DNA of 64,000 nucleotides from Taibaiella soli. Lineage in GTDB: Bacteria > Bacteroidota > Bacteroidia > Chitinophagales > Chitinophagaceae. The position numbers and the translations under genes are program-made. The stretch's first letter is position 1. Each line of letters begins with the position of its first letter. Location of the stretch: positions 1-64,000 of the forward strand of contig NZ_QKTW01000015.1 in the NCBI RefSeq assembly GCF_003236175.1, in the 5' to 3' direction. Under the pieces are notes generated by a model. The model had not been told where the DNA came from. It made no database searches and was given only the letters and a program-made list of their open reading frames with translations. This document shows, piece by piece, positions 23,772-34,030 of this stretch.

Positions 23772-26174
23772 ATGAATCGAGCGATCCGTAAGGTAGCGGT
23801 CATAGGTTCCGGCGTAATGGGATCCCGTATTGCAGCACATTTTGCAGGTATTGGCGCACAGGTTTTATTGCTTGACATTGTTCCGAAGGAACCAAATGAC
23901 GCTGAAAAAGCAAAGGGTTTGACTTTAGAAAGCAAAGCGGTGCGCAACCGTATTGTCAACGATGCTTTGCAGGCTACATTAAAAAGCAAACCTTCTCCAG
24001 TTTATACCAAAAGCGTGATCGCCCGCATTACCACTGGCAATATCGACGATGACCTGCCGAAGATTGCAGATTGCGATTGGGTAATTGAAGTGGTGGTGGA
24101 AAATCTGGGCATTAAACAACAGACGTTTGAAAAAATAGAAAAATACCGCAAACCGGGCACACTCATTACTTCCAATACTTCAGGCATTCCGATTCATCTG
24201 ATGACTGAAGGAAGGAGCGAGGATTTTCAGCAGTGCTTCTGCGGTACGCACTTCTTCAATCCGCCACGCTATTTGCGCTTACTCGAAATAATTCCGGCAC
24301 CAACCACAAAGCCAGAAATTATCGATTTCCTCATGGACTACGGCAGCCGGATGCTCGGCAAAACAACTGTACTCTGTAAAGACACGCCGGCATTTATTGC
24401 CAACCGCGTGGGTGTATTCGGATTTATGGCTGTGTTTGCTGCGATGCAAAAACTGGGACTAAATGTGGATGAAGTAGATGCACTTACCGGACCGATTATG
24501 GGCCGTCCAAAATCCGCTACATTCCGCACCGGCGATGTGGTGGGTTTGGACACATTGGTACACGTGGCAAAAGGGTTAGTTGAAAATGCACCGAACGATG
24601 AAGCCATTGCATTGTTTAAACTCCCGCCATTCCTCGAAAAAATGGTGGAAAATAAATGGCTCGGCGACAAAACGGGACAAGGTTTCTACAAAAAAGTAAA
24701 AGGAGAAAAAGGCAAGTCAGATATTTTGACGTTGAATCTTCAAACGATGGAATATGAGCCGAAGCAAAAATCAAAATTTGCGACCATCGAGACAGCTAAA
24801 CCAATTGAAGATCTCAAAACAAGATTGAAAGCATTGTACGCAGGACAAGATAAAGCGGGCGAATTTTACCGTGAATTCCATCATCTGCTGTTTGGCTATG
24901 TTTCCAATCGCATTCCTGAAATTTCCGACGAACTATATAAAATCGATGATGGGTTGAAAGCCGGCTTCGGATGGGAAATTGGCGCATTTGAAAGTTGGGA
25001 CGCACTCGGTGTAGAGAAAGTATTGGCCAACATGAAAGCTGCAGGCATACAAGCTGCACCGTGGGTACAGGAAATGCTCGATGCCGGTAATAAAACTTTT
25101 TACAAAACAGAAAACGGACAACGTAAGTACTACGATATTCCAAGCAAATCATACAAGGTTATTCCGGGCACGGGATCGTTTATCATTCTGGAACATCTGG
25201 ATGAAAAAGTTATCTGGAAAAACAGTGCGTGTAAAGTGGTAGACATCGGTGATGATGTGATTGCTGTAAGCTGGAATACAAAAATGAATGCCATTGGCGG
25301 CGAAGTGCTGGAAGGCGTACAAAAAGCCGTGGCGCTTGCCGAACAAAATTATAAAGGGCTCGTGATTGCCAACAGCGGCGCCAATTTCAGCGCTGGTGCG
25401 AATGTGGGCCTCATCTTTATGTTTGCCGCAGAACAGGAATATGATGAACTTGATTTTGCAGTTCGTCAATTCCAGCAAACAACCATGCGCCTCCGTTACA
25501 GCAGCGTTCCCGTTGTGGTAGCACCACACGGCATGGCATTGGGCGGCGGTTGTGAAATGTGTTTGCATGCGGATGCCGTTCAGGCGGCAGCGGAGTCTTA
25601 TATCGGGCTGGTGGAAGTTGGCGTGGGTCTGATTCCTGGCGGCGGCGGTTCTAAAGAAATGGCATTGCGTGCTTCAGATCGCAATATCAAAGAAGATATC
25701 GAAGTCAACTATCTGCAGCAATTGTTCATTAACCTCGGTACCGCAAAAGTTTCTACTTCGGCCCACGAAGCATTTGAAAACTTTATCCTGAGACCAGGCA
25801 TCGATCAAATTTCCATCAATCCGGATCGTCGCATCGCTGACGCCAAACGTAAAGTATTGCAATTGCATGAACTAGGCTATACGCAGCCGGCACCACGCCA
25901 TGACATTAAAGTACAGGGTCGCGGTGGATTAGGCGGCATTACAGCTGGTACGCATGCTATGTGGCGCGCTAATTACATTTCTGATTATGATTTACTGATT
26001 GCCAATAAACTCGCGCATGTAATGTGCGGTGGCGACTTATCGGCTCCTACATTGGTCAGCGAACAATATCTGCTTGATCTGGAGCGGGAAGCATTCCTTA
26101 GCCTTTGCGGCCAGCGAAAAACACTGGAACGACTGCAAAGTATTTTACAAACAGGGAAACCATTAAGAAATTAA
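23772..26174 (+). CDS. Fused 3-hydroxyacyl-CoA dehydrogenase / enoyl-CoA hydratase
   Basis: An 800-aa bifunctional enzyme of fatty-acid beta-oxidation in the cytoplasm. The dehydrogenase comes first: VAVIGSGVMGSRIAAHF binds NAD and the catalytic His is in FCGTHFFNPPRYL. The hydratase comes last: SGANFSAGAN and GMALGGGCEMCLHADA form the oxyanion hole, and VEVGVGLIPGGGGSKE carries a catalytic Glu. The order is reversed relative to E. coli FadB but usual for this family in Bacteroidetes. The thiolase and acyl-CoA dehydrogenase genes that commonly accompany it are not adjacent here. Confidence 0.92.
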   Translation: MNRAIRKVAVIGSGVMGSRIAAHFAGIGAQVLLLDIVPKEPNDAEKAKGLTLESKAVRNRIVNDALQATLKSKPSPVYTKSVIARITTGNIDDDLPKIADCDWVIEVVVENLGIKQQTFEKIEKYRKPGTLITSNTSGIPIHLMTEGRSEDFQQCFCGTHFFNPPRYLRLLEIIPAPTTKPEIIDFLMDYGSRMLGKTTVLCKDTPAFIANRVGVFGFMAVFAAMQKLGLNVDEVDALTGPIMGRPKSATFRTGDVVGLDTLVHVAKGLVENAPNDEAIALFKLPPFLEKMVENKWLGDKTGQGFYKKVKGEKGKSDILTLNLQTMEYEPKQKSKFATIETAKPIEDLKTRLKALYAGQDKAGEFYREFHHLLFGYVSNRIPEISDELYKIDDGLKAGFGWEIGAFESWDALGVEKVLANMKAAGIQAAPWVQEMLDAGNKTFYKTENGQRKYYDIPSKSYKVIPGTGSFIILEHLDEKVIWKNSACKVVDIGDDVIAVSWNTKMNAIGGEVLEGVQKAVALAEQNYKGLVIANSGANFSAGANVGLIFMFAAEQEYDELDFAVRQFQQTTMRLRYSSVPVVVAPHGMALGGGCEMCLHADAVQAAAESYIGLVEVGVGLIPGGGGSKEMALRASDRNIKEDIEVNYLQQLFINLGTAKVSTSAHEAFENFILRPGIDQISINPDRRIADAKRKVLQLHELGYTQPAPRHDIKVQGRGGLGGITAGTHAMWRANYISDYDLLIANKLAHVMCGGDLSAPTLVSEQYLLDLEREAFLSLCGQRKTLERLQSILQTGKPLRN

Positions 26175-26190
26175 CAAGAGCTTGTCTGTT

Positions 26191-26219
26191 AAAAGCGCCG
26201 GGAAATCCTGGCGCTTTTG
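26191..26219 (+). terminator. Terminator of the beta-oxidation gene
   Basis: AAAAGCGCCGGG and CCTGGCGCTTTT pair around an AAAT loop and end in a T run. Confidence 0.85.
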
Positions 26220-26266
26220 CAACTTTATACTACATAAACCTAGAGGGATTATTTGTGAAAAAATTT

Positions 26267-28114
26267 ATGTCGAACGATTGGTCTGCGATTTATAGCCTTG
26301 CTCCGCTGAAAAAACTTCAGCGATTGTTTTTATGCCTGCTGCTTTCACTGCCGCTAGTTACAGCTGCGCAATCCGACCAGATGTCGCAGGCGCGCCAATA
26401 TGCAGAAGCTAAGGAATACGCCAAAGCGATCGATATCTATGAAAAACTGTATGACCAGACACCGACTAACCAAGATCTTTATCATGAATATTACAATGCA
26501 CTAATTGCAACAGAAGATTATAAAAACGCAGAAAAGCTGGTGAATGATCAGATAAAAATGCGTCCGCAAAGTCCGCTGTTATTCATTGACCTCGGTAAGA
26601 TTTATGACAAAACCGGCAAAAGTAAAAAGGCCGAAGACCAATATGACAAAGCCATTCAATACATTAACGGCGACGATCTGCTGACCACGCAAATGGCCAA
26701 TAGTTTTACTGCGGCCGGCAAGGAAAAATATACCATTGCAACGTATGAACGCGCGCAGGAATTACTGCATAATCCATATATCTACGGCAATGCGCTTGCC
26801 CGGCTTTATGCCAAAAACGGAGATGTCGACAAAGCGGTTAATACATTACTAAATGCAGGTCCGGCGCAGATTGGCGGCATTGAAGATACAAAAGCGACGA
26901 TGCTGGAATTATTCGGCGGGGATGATCAAAAATTGCTGACGGCTCAAAAAACTTTGGTAAAACGGATCAATGCACAACCGGAAAATCCATATTACGCAGA
27001 TCTGCTTACCTGGTTATTTACACAACGTAACGACTGGGATGGCGCGCTGATCCAGATTCAGGCAATAGATGAACGCAACCGGGAAGGTGGCCAGCGCTTG
27101 CTGGATTTTGCCCACGAAGCAAACCGCCAGCAACAATATGACATTGCAGTAAAGGCGCTGGACGCAGTGGTGGCAAAAGGAAACGACAAGCCGTATTATA
27201 TTATTGCAAAAGCTGAAAAGTTGAGTATTCAGCTGGATCAGCTGCAAAATAATCCGCAGTACAAACCAGAAGATGTAAGCAGACTTGCTAAAGATTATGA
27301 CGCTTTTCTTGCCGAAGCACCGCAGTATTATGCTACTGAAACAGTAAGCGATTATGCGCTGCTGGAAGCACAATATGACAACAATCCTCAAAAAGGAATT
27401 GACCTGCTCACCAAAGCGATTGCACAACCCAATGCCAGAAAGGATTTCGTTGGCAGCTGCAAATTGCAGATGGGCGACTATTATATTCTCGCCGGTAGAA
27501 TCTGGGATGCGTCATTAATCTATAGTCAGGTGGATAAAGCTTTTCGTGAAGATGCGCTTGGTGAAGAAGCACGTTTCCGGAATGCAAAACTGGCGTATTA
27601 TCGTGGCGACTTTCAGTGGGCGCAGGGCCAATTATCGGTGCTTAAAGCATCAACTTCTGAGCTGATTGCGAACGACGCTTTGTACCTCTCTGTTTTGATT
27701 ACGGAAAACATTCCCCCGGATAGCAATCTGGTTCCACTCAAACGTTTTGCGTATGCAGATCTTTTACTGTTCCAAAATAAAGATCAGCAAGCAGAAGCTT
27801 TGCTGGACAGCATTTCACAGGCATTTCCAAAACATCCGCTGAATGACGATATCCTTATGCTGCGTGCGAAACTTGCCGAGAAGCATGGCGAATACACCAA
27901 AGCGCTGGATTATTTAAAAACGATTTACATCCAATACGGGAAAGATGTACTCGCCGATGACGCTGTTTTTAAAACTGCTGAAATTTACGAAAAGCGACTG
28001 CATCAAAATGATCAGGCAAAAACTTTCTACGAAAAACTGATCATTGAATATCCAGGCAGCACGTATGTGCAAACTGCCCGAAAAGAACTGCAGGCAATGC
28101 AGGCGAATCCGTAA
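26267..28114 (+). CDS. Exported TPR-repeat protein
   Basis: A 615-aa protein with signal peptide (RLFLCLLLSLPLVTAAQ) and tetratricopeptide repeats spread over most of its length, such as ARQYAEAKEYAKAIDIYEKL and KNAEKLVNDQ near the start. A C-terminal set resembles YfgC/BamD-type repeats (KTFYEKLIIEYPGSTYVQTA). It is a periplasmic or outer-membrane-associated scaffold. The start chosen at 26267 leaves a normal signal peptide; GTG at 26255 is possible, and the longer frame running back into the preceding gene is not credible. Confidence 0.8.
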   Translation: MSNDWSAIYSLAPLKKLQRLFLCLLLSLPLVTAAQSDQMSQARQYAEAKEYAKAIDIYEKLYDQTPTNQDLYHEYYNALIATEDYKNAEKLVNDQIKMRPQSPLLFIDLGKIYDKTGKSKKAEDQYDKAIQYINGDDLLTTQMANSFTAAGKEKYTIATYERAQELLHNPYIYGNALARLYAKNGDVDKAVNTLLNAGPAQIGGIEDTKATMLELFGGDDQKLLTAQKTLVKRINAQPENPYYADLLTWLFTQRNDWDGALIQIQAIDERNREGGQRLLDFAHEANRQQQYDIAVKALDAVVAKGNDKPYYIIAKAEKLSIQLDQLQNNPQYKPEDVSRLAKDYDAFLAEAPQYYATETVSDYALLEAQYDNNPQKGIDLLTKAIAQPNARKDFVGSCKLQMGDYYILAGRIWDASLIYSQVDKAFREDALGEEARFRNAKLAYYRGDFQWAQGQLSVLKASTSELIANDALYLSVLITENIPPDSNLVPLKRFAYADLLLFQNKDQQAEALLDSISQAFPKHPLNDDILMLRAKLAEKHGEYTKALDYLKTIYIQYGKDVLADDAVFKTAEIYEKRLHQNDQAKTFYEKLIIEYPGSTYVQTARKELQAMQANP

Positions 28115-28115
28115 A

Positions 28116-28153
28116 ATCGCTGATTTTTTGATCGCTGGTGTCTGATTTTTTTA
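28116..28153. repeat. Dispersed AATCAGAC/GCGATC word repeat, copy 2
   Basis: ATCGCTGATTTTTTGATCGC followed by TGGTGTCTGATTTTTT. It faces copy 3 (28204-28241) in inverted orientation within the same intergenic gap, so the transcript could fold on itself. Confidence 0.55.
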
Positions 28154-28203
28154 AAGAGTAAAAGCAATTTCGGCAGAACACTTTATACTTACAATTACCA
28201 AAG

Positions 28204-28241
28204 ACGAAATCAGATATCAGAAAATAAGCGATCAGACATTC
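28204..28241. repeat. Dispersed word repeat, copy 3 (inverted)
   Basis: CGAAATCAGATATCAGAAAA followed by TAAGCGATCAGACATTCC, the reverse-complement form of copy 2. Confidence 0.55.
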
Positions 28242-28288
28242 CAAAAGATTGGCATTGAATTTGCTTTACATCCGGCAAAAATCGCCGT

Positions 28289-30343
28289 ATGCAGCATTGG
28301 CCGATATCACGTGCTTATTTTTGGGAGAAAGCCCCATTTTTCAGAATACTTATTCCGTTTATTGCCGGTATTATTTGTTATGACCGATTTGCGATTTTCA
28401 ACAATATCCATGCCGTCACATCCTTTACAGTAGCAGCTTTCGCTGTAGGTTTCCTACTTCTCTCTAAAAAGAAATTATCGATTTCAGTTGCCAGGAAAAT
28501 CAACAGCTCAGCAATATTTGTTTCACTCTTCTTTATTGCACTGATCATTTCATTTGCCCATGATGACCGGCAAAAAAGCGACTGTTTTGCGCACCAAATG
28601 GTAACAGCAGAAGCCTGGAAAGTTCAGGTAATCGCACCACCTCAGGAAAAAGAAAAAACGCGGAAGTTAAAAGTGTCTGTTCAAAATGCGCTATGCGGAG
28701 ATTCCAGCAATATTGTTTCCGGCAAAGCATTCTTGTATTTGTATAAAGACAGCTCATTCAACGTACACGAAAATGACCAGCTGATTATCCCTAACCATTT
28801 TCAGCCCGTCAAAAATGCAGGCAATCCCTTCGAAATGGATTATGCAAGATTCGCAGCCAGAGACAATTTTTACTTCCAGCAATTTCTTTCACTACACGAC
28901 GTTGTGCTACTGCCCGATCATTCCAAACCTGGCTTACTGGCGCAAATACATCAATTCAGCCTGAATCAGCTGGCGCGCTTCATTAAAGACAAACCAACAC
29001 TCACGTTGCTGCAGGCAATGCTGGTTGGCGAAGACAACGCGCTAGACGAGGATACACGGCAAGCATATTCACAGACAGGCATCATTCATATTGTGTCGAT
29101 TTCAGGATCGCACGTCGTGCTTCTCTTTTATATTATTTGTGCCTTATTTGCCTGATTGCGACACAAAAAATATACAGCTCTAAAATACCTGCTTGCTATT
29201 ATTCCTATCTGGATTTATGTTCTAATGGCAGGGGGTGCCCCTTCCGCCGTTCGCTCGGCGGTGATGTTTAGTATGCTCACCGTTGGGATTGTCTTGCAGC
29301 GCGATCACAATCCACTAAATACATTATTTGCCGCAGCATTCATTTTACTCGTCATCAAGCCGACATGGCTTTTCAGTGTGGGCTTTCAGCTTTCTTTCCT
29401 CGCAGTCTTGTCGCTGATTGTTTTTTACAGTCCGCTTTGCAAATTGATTCAGCCTGGCAATAAAATATTACGTTGGTTATGGAATGCTTGCGCAGCAAGT
29501 ATCGCAGCCGAATTATTGGTCGCCCCGCTTGTGCTTTACTATTTCCATTCATTCCCTGCAATGTTTCTGATTGCCAATATTGTTGCATCCATTTGTATGT
29601 CGGTACTACTGATCGCTGGCATTGCGCTTATTGCTGTGTGCTGGAGCACTACGTTCGCAACATTGATTGCATCTTGCTGTTCGCTGATCACACTCATATT
29701 CAACAAGATCATTTTTGCGCTACAGGCCTGGAGCCCGAATAGTTTTAACCGGTTTCAATTTTCCGCAACGGAAATTTCACTGTTCTACTTTATTATTATT
29801 TGTTGTTCGGTCTGGATTTTTCATCAAAAAAGGAAAATGTTATTAGTGGCCATGTCGTTTGGCTGCACATTTACGGCACTTTTAATTCTCGACAAATGGC
29901 AATCTTTACACCAACATTTACTGATTGTCTACAACACCGGTAAAGCACAAAATGCCGAGCTCATTGTGGGCCGCAGCTTCAGCACCTTACTAAAAACAGA
30001 TACGCTGAAAGAAAATTTCGCTGTGCGGAATGCACACACAGGTTTCCACCTTACCAGACAGAAAGCAATTTCATCCGACGCATTTTTTATCGGAAACAAA
30101 AAAGTGCTGGTTTTAAAAACATCACCGGAAAGTGGCGAACCTTTTCCGGTTGACATACTCATCATAGGCAAACCACTAAAGAAAACCGATTTCTTAGATG
30201 CGTATACTATTTTCAAACCAGGACAAATAGTACTGCCGTCCGGCCAACCCAAACAATTGACAACCGCATGGAAGGATTCGTGCAGCGCACACCACATTAT
30301 ACTTCATGATGCCGCTGAACATGGTTGGTACTATAGCCAATGA
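28289..30343 (+). pseudogene. comEC: ComEC/Rec2 DNA-uptake channel interrupted by an in-frame TGA
   Basis: The inner-membrane channel for transforming DNA, about 684 codons in one continuous frame with TGA at 29153-29155. The first part (288 aa) has the N-terminal helices, a soluble DUF4131 region and the start of the competence domain (MLVGEDNALDEDTRQAYSQT, HIVSISGSHV). The second part (from 29156) continues without loss as LRHKKYTALKYLL and GAPSAVRSAVMFSMLTVG, through more helices to a C-terminal soluble region. A single TGG-to-TGA change explains it. It may be a real knock-out, a sequencing error, or read-through or restart at the adjacent TTG. Confidence 0.85.
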
Positions 30344-30437
30344 AATTTCTTCTTTAATAGCATGGAGGGCCGGTCCTAAAAACATAAAAAAGCAACATAT
30401 AAAAGCGTTGTGTTTTAAGTTTTGTTTAATTCCGCAG

Positions 30438-30445
30438 TATCTTTG
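30438..30445 (+). promoter_or_regulatory. Promoter -7 box of purH
   Basis: TATCTTTG, 32 nt before the ATG; a TTTG lies 13 nt upstream (30421-30424), closer than usual. Confidence 0.6.
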
Positions 30446-30477
30446 CGGCAAATTTCCACGCTTTTAAAGTTTTTTTC

Positions 30478-31992
30478 ATGAATCGTACTATCCAGTCCGC
30501 TCTGATTTCTGTTTTCTACAAAGATGGTCTTGAACCAATTGTGCGCAAACTGCACGAATTGAACGTAACCATCTATTCTACCGGCGGTACCCAAACTTTT
30601 ATCGAACAACTCGGTATTCCTTGCCGTACTGTAGAAAGCGTTACCAGCTATCCGTCCATTCTCGGCGGCCGTGTAAAAACATTGCACCCGAAAGTATTTG
30701 GCGGTATCCTGGCGCGTCGCGATTTTGAAGACGATCAGAAACACGTGGCTGAATATGAAATTCCTTTCCTGGATCTCGTGATCGTTGATTTGTATCCATT
30801 CGAAGAAACACTGAAACAAACTGACGAAGAAAAACTGATCGTTGAAAAAGTAGATATCGGTGGTCCGTCAATGATCCGCGCTGCAGCGAAAAACTTTAAA
30901 GATGTTCTGGTAGTTGCCGCGAAAAAAGAATACGCCGCACTGGAACAACTACTCGATGAACAAAAAGGTGAAACTACCATTCAACAGCGTCGCGCTTATG
31001 CAGCGAAAGCATTTGAAGTAGTGGCTCACTATGATGTAGCAATCTCTGATTATTTCAATGCTACTTCCGAAACGGAGAGCTTCCAGATTTCTGCTACGCC
31101 AAAACAACCTTTGCGTTACGGCGAAAACCCACATCAGGCTGCTGCTTTCTATGGCAACATTGATGAAATTTTCGAAAAACTGAATGGTAAAGAACTTTCT
31201 TATAATAACCTGGTAGACGTTGATGCTGCTGCGCAAATCATTTCTGAATTTGAACAACCTGCATTTGCGATCATCAAGCATACCAACGTTTGTGGCGTTG
31301 CAGAACGCGATACTGTAGAACTGGCTTGGGAAGCGGCGCTGAGCGGTGATCCTGAAAGTGCGTTCGGTGGTGTACTGGCTACAAACCAGACTGTAAACGC
31401 TGCTGTCGCTCAAAAAATCAGCGAACTGTTTTTTGAAATTCTGATTGCACCTGCATTTGATGAAGATGCATTGCAAATCCTGAAAGGCAAAAAAAACCGT
31501 ATTCTGCTGCAACAAAAACAAAGCTTCTACCCTAACCGCGAATTCAAACGTATTCTGAACGGCGTACTGGTACAGGAAGCTGATAAAACAAACTTCGCGG
31601 CATGGAAAGAATCTGGCGCCCGTGAGTGTTCTGCAAAAGAAAAAGAAGATCTGGTATTCGCCAACATCGTTTGTAAACACCTGAAATCAAACGCTATTGC
31701 TCTGGTGAAAGACAAACAACTGATCGGTAAAGGTTGTGGTCAGACCAGCCGTGTAGATGCACTGCGTCAGGCAATTGAAAAGTCAAAACAATTCAACTTT
31801 GACCTGAAAGGCGCGGTACTGGCTTCTGATGCATTCTTCCCGTTTGATGACTGTGTACGCATGGCTCATAAAGAAGGTATCACTGCTGTGATTCAACCAG
31901 GTGGTTCTGTTCGTGATAACGACAGCATCCAGTTCGCAAAAGAAAATGGCCTGGCAATGGTGTTGACTGAAGTACGTCACTTCAAACACTAA
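30478..31992 (+). CDS. purH: Bifunctional AICAR transformylase / IMP cyclohydrolase
   Basis: Catalyses the last two steps of purine synthesis. The 504 aa contain an N-terminal MGS-like IMP cyclohydrolase domain (ALISVFYKDGLEPIVRKL, STGGTQTF, SVTSYPSILGGRVKTLHPK) and a C-terminal formyltransferase domain (LRYGENPHQAAAFYG, with the catalytic KH in AIIKHTNVCG). The end, DNDSIQFAKENGLAMVLTEVRHFKH, fits the family well. It is monocistronic with its own promoter. Confidence 0.96.
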   Translation: MNRTIQSALISVFYKDGLEPIVRKLHELNVTIYSTGGTQTFIEQLGIPCRTVESVTSYPSILGGRVKTLHPKVFGGILARRDFEDDQKHVAEYEIPFLDLVIVDLYPFEETLKQTDEEKLIVEKVDIGGPSMIRAAAKNFKDVLVVAAKKEYAALEQLLDEQKGETTIQQRRAYAAKAFEVVAHYDVAISDYFNATSETESFQISATPKQPLRYGENPHQAAAFYGNIDEIFEKLNGKELSYNNLVDVDAAAQIISEFEQPAFAIIKHTNVCGVAERDTVELAWEAALSGDPESAFGGVLATNQTVNAAVAQKISELFFEILIAPAFDEDALQILKGKKNRILLQQKQSFYPNREFKRILNGVLVQEADKTNFAAWKESGARECSAKEKEDLVFANIVCKHLKSNAIALVKDKQLIGKGCGQTSRVDALRQAIEKSKQFNFDLKGAVLASDAFFPFDDCVRMAHKEGITAVIQPGGSVRDNDSIQFAKENGLAMVLTEVRHFKH

Positions 31993-32073
31993 TTTTTGTT
32001 GTGGCGATTGACTGATAGTTATTAGATTTATAGCAGCAGATGCTGTGTCTGTCACTATCAATTTTTCGCCTGC

Positions 32074-32619
32074 ATGGTCTCGATCTTAATTGACGATAAT
32101 ATACTGCTCCGCTCGTATCAGCCTGATGATGCGGCGGAGCTTTTTCTTGCTATCAACGGATCCCGCCTGCATCTGCGCAAATGGCTTTCCTGGGTGGATT
32201 CTACATTAAAGCCTGAACATTCCGTCAATTTCATACAGCAATCGCTCATCGATCAGCACGATCAACGCGCTTTGTCGCTTGGTATTTTCCACGATCGCCA
32301 GATCATTGGTGGTATCGGATTACACCATTGGGATCATTATCTGCGTAAAGCTGAAATCGGATACTGGATTACGAAAGAATTTGAAGGGAAAGGACTTATT
32401 ACGAAATGTACGACCCGGTTTATTGATTTCGCATTTCAAAAGATCGGCCTGAATAAAATTGAATTGCGTTTCATGCCGCATAATCAACGCAGTGCAGCTG
32501 TTGCGGAAAGACTAGGCGCAAAAGTGGAAGGCATCATTCGCCAAAGTCATCTCTTTAATGGCAAACTGGAAGATATTGTGGTGACGGGAATTTTGAAGGA
32601 TGAATGGGCGCATCGTTGA
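32074..32619 (+). CDS. GNAT acetyltransferase (RimL/RimJ-like)
   Basis: A 181-aa GCN5-fold N-acetyltransferase of the RimL type. The family start is LLRSYQPDDAAELF with LRKWLSWVD. The acetyl-CoA-binding segment is IGYWITKEFEGKGLITKCT (Q/RxxGxG/A-like), then NKIELRFMPHNQRSAAVAERLGAKVEG. RimL relatives acetylate N-termini of ribosomal proteins; this subgroup may act on other proteins or small amines. Confidence 0.85.
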   Translation: MVSILIDDNILLRSYQPDDAAELFLAINGSRLHLRKWLSWVDSTLKPEHSVNFIQQSLIDQHDQRALSLGIFHDRQIIGGIGLHHWDHYLRKAEIGYWITKEFEGKGLITKCTTRFIDFAFQKIGLNKIELRFMPHNQRSAAVAERLGAKVEGIIRQSHLFNGKLEDIVVTGILKDEWAHR

Positions 32620-32647
32620 TTTTCTGATCGCTGATGTCTGATTTTTT
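32613..32647. repeat. Dispersed word repeat, copy 4
   Basis: GATTTTCTGATCGCTGATGT followed by CTGATTTTTT; it overlaps the end of the acetyltransferase gene. Confidence 0.55.
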
Positions 32648-32999
32648 CCCGCAGCAAAACGTATTTTTTCTCGCAAAGACGCAAAGGCACAACGCCCTGC
32701 CCGCGCTTGTCACCATGAGCGAAGTCGAAGGGTTTCTCACGACAACGCAGGGACACAGCGCCCACATAACGTGATCACAAACTATTTATTTGCTTGTATG
32801 AAATCCGCCAAAAACGTAGTGCCGTTATGTCGCCGCGAGAAATAAAACTTTGCCGCTTTGTTCCCTTATTTTGCTTTGCTTGAAATCTATTTAATGCTTT
32901 ACTCTCCTGGAACAAAAAAAAGGATTAAAAAGTCAATTCGGATTCTTACGCATTGCCCGATTTAACCTTTTAACCCTTTAACTAGTTAACTAAATCAAC
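32648..32999. other. Gene-free gap rich in dispersed elements
   Basis: Holds CGCAAAGACGCAAAGGC words (32674-32690), a REP-like element (32709-32732), a stretch (32811-32846) homologous to part of the 150-bp tandem unit, and a TTAACCTTTTAACCCTTTAA tract near 32960. No gene is seen. Confidence 0.55.
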
Positions 33000-33956
33000 T
33001 TATCCTTCCTCCGAATCACGATGCACTTTATCCCATAACTGCGGAATGCGCTTGATCCAGTTGAGTTCTTTCATTTTTTCACGGGCTTCTTCTACCGGAC
33101 TGCCAAAGTAGATTTTACCACCTTCCAGGCTTGCCGGCACACCACTCTGAGCATACACCACAGCGCCCTTGCCAATCACCAGATCTTTGTTCACACCCAC
33201 TTGTCCCCAGAGAATTACTTCATCTTCGATAATTGCTTTACCTGCAATACCAACCTGCGCAGCAAACAAACAGTTTTTACCAATCACGGCACCGTGACCA
33301 ATATGAATCTGATTATCCAGTTTCGTGCCCTGTCCAATGATCGTATCGCCGCTCACGCCTTTGTCAATAGTACAGCTGGCGCCAATTTCCACATCATCTT
33401 CGATAATTACGCGACCACAACTTTCCAGTTTATCATACTGTACCGCACGGTCTTTACGACGTTTAAAGTAAAATGCATCCGCACCAATTACCGTTCCTGC
33501 ATGGATGATGACATTATCGCCAATCACTGCATGATCATAAATAGTTACGTTCGGATGAATAATGCAATTACGGCCAATACGCACATGATTCCCAACAAAA
33601 ACACCCGGCTGTATAATCGTGTCCTCTCCGATCAGCGAAGAATCGCTAATCAGCTTATTAGACGGTTCAAACGGACGAAAATGTTTGACCAGTTTTACGT
33701 ATGCAGTAAACGGATCATTGATTACCAATAAAGTTTTTCCTTCCGGGCAGTCAACTTCTTTATTGATGATGATCACAGTTGCTGCAGAATTCAGACATTT
33801 GCTATAGTATTTCTCAAAGTCGACGAAAGAAATGTCGCCGTTCGTTACTTTATGTATTTCATTAAGACCGGTGGCCATTTGAGACTGGTTGCCTACCAGC
33901 TTTGCTCCTATAAATTCAGCGATCCATGTCACCGAAACTGGCTGCTCAAACTTCAT
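33000..33956 (-). CDS. lpxD: UDP-3-O-acylglucosamine N-acyltransferase
   Basis: Third step of lipid A synthesis, adding an N-linked hydroxyacyl chain. The 318 aa show an N-terminal uridine-binding domain (about 1-100) and a left-handed beta-helix of hexapeptide repeats (about 105-270: GVFVGNHVRIGRNCIIHPNV, ADAFYFKRRKD, IGHGAVIGKNCLF). The catalytic His is expected in NQIHIGHG. The usual lpxC/fabZ, lpxA neighbours are absent, so it may be a second, stand-alone LpxD-like copy. Confidence 0.88.
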   Translation of the reverse strand: MKFEQPVSVTWIAEFIGAKLVGNQSQMATGLNEIHKVTNGDISFVDFEKYYSKCLNSAATVIIINKEVDCPEGKTLLVINDPFTAYVKLVKHFRPFEPSNKLISDSSLIGEDTIIQPGVFVGNHVRIGRNCIIHPNVTIYDHAVIGDNVIIHAGTVIGADAFYFKRRKDRAVQYDKLESCGRVIIEDDVEIGASCTIDKGVSGDTIIGQGTKLDNQIHIGHGAVIGKNCLFAAQVGIAGKAIIEDEVILWGQVGVNKDLVIGKGAVVYAQSGVPASLEGGKIYFGSPVEEAREKMKELNWIKRIPQLWDKVHRDSEEG

Positions 33957-33972
33957 ATGTATTAAGTTTGCG

Positions 33973-33980
33973 CAAAAGTA
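33973..33980 (-). promoter_or_regulatory. Promoter -7 box of lpxD
   Basis: TACTTTTG on the minus strand, 16 nt before the ATG, giving a leader of about ten bases. Confidence 0.6.
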
Positions 33981-34030
33981 ATATGATAATACCGCAATTT
34001 GTCAATTTTCGTAGTCCGATAATTTAAGCG

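Noticed and set aside
26105-26266. N-terminal extension of the TPR protein into the preceding gene
   Set aside because: It would overlap the beta-oxidation gene and its terminator and would bury the signal peptide.
28289-30343. Recoded genetic code (TGA read as Trp) to explain comEC
   Set aside because: TGA is used as the true stop in other genes here, such as the radical SAM gene and tetR, where it overlaps the next start.
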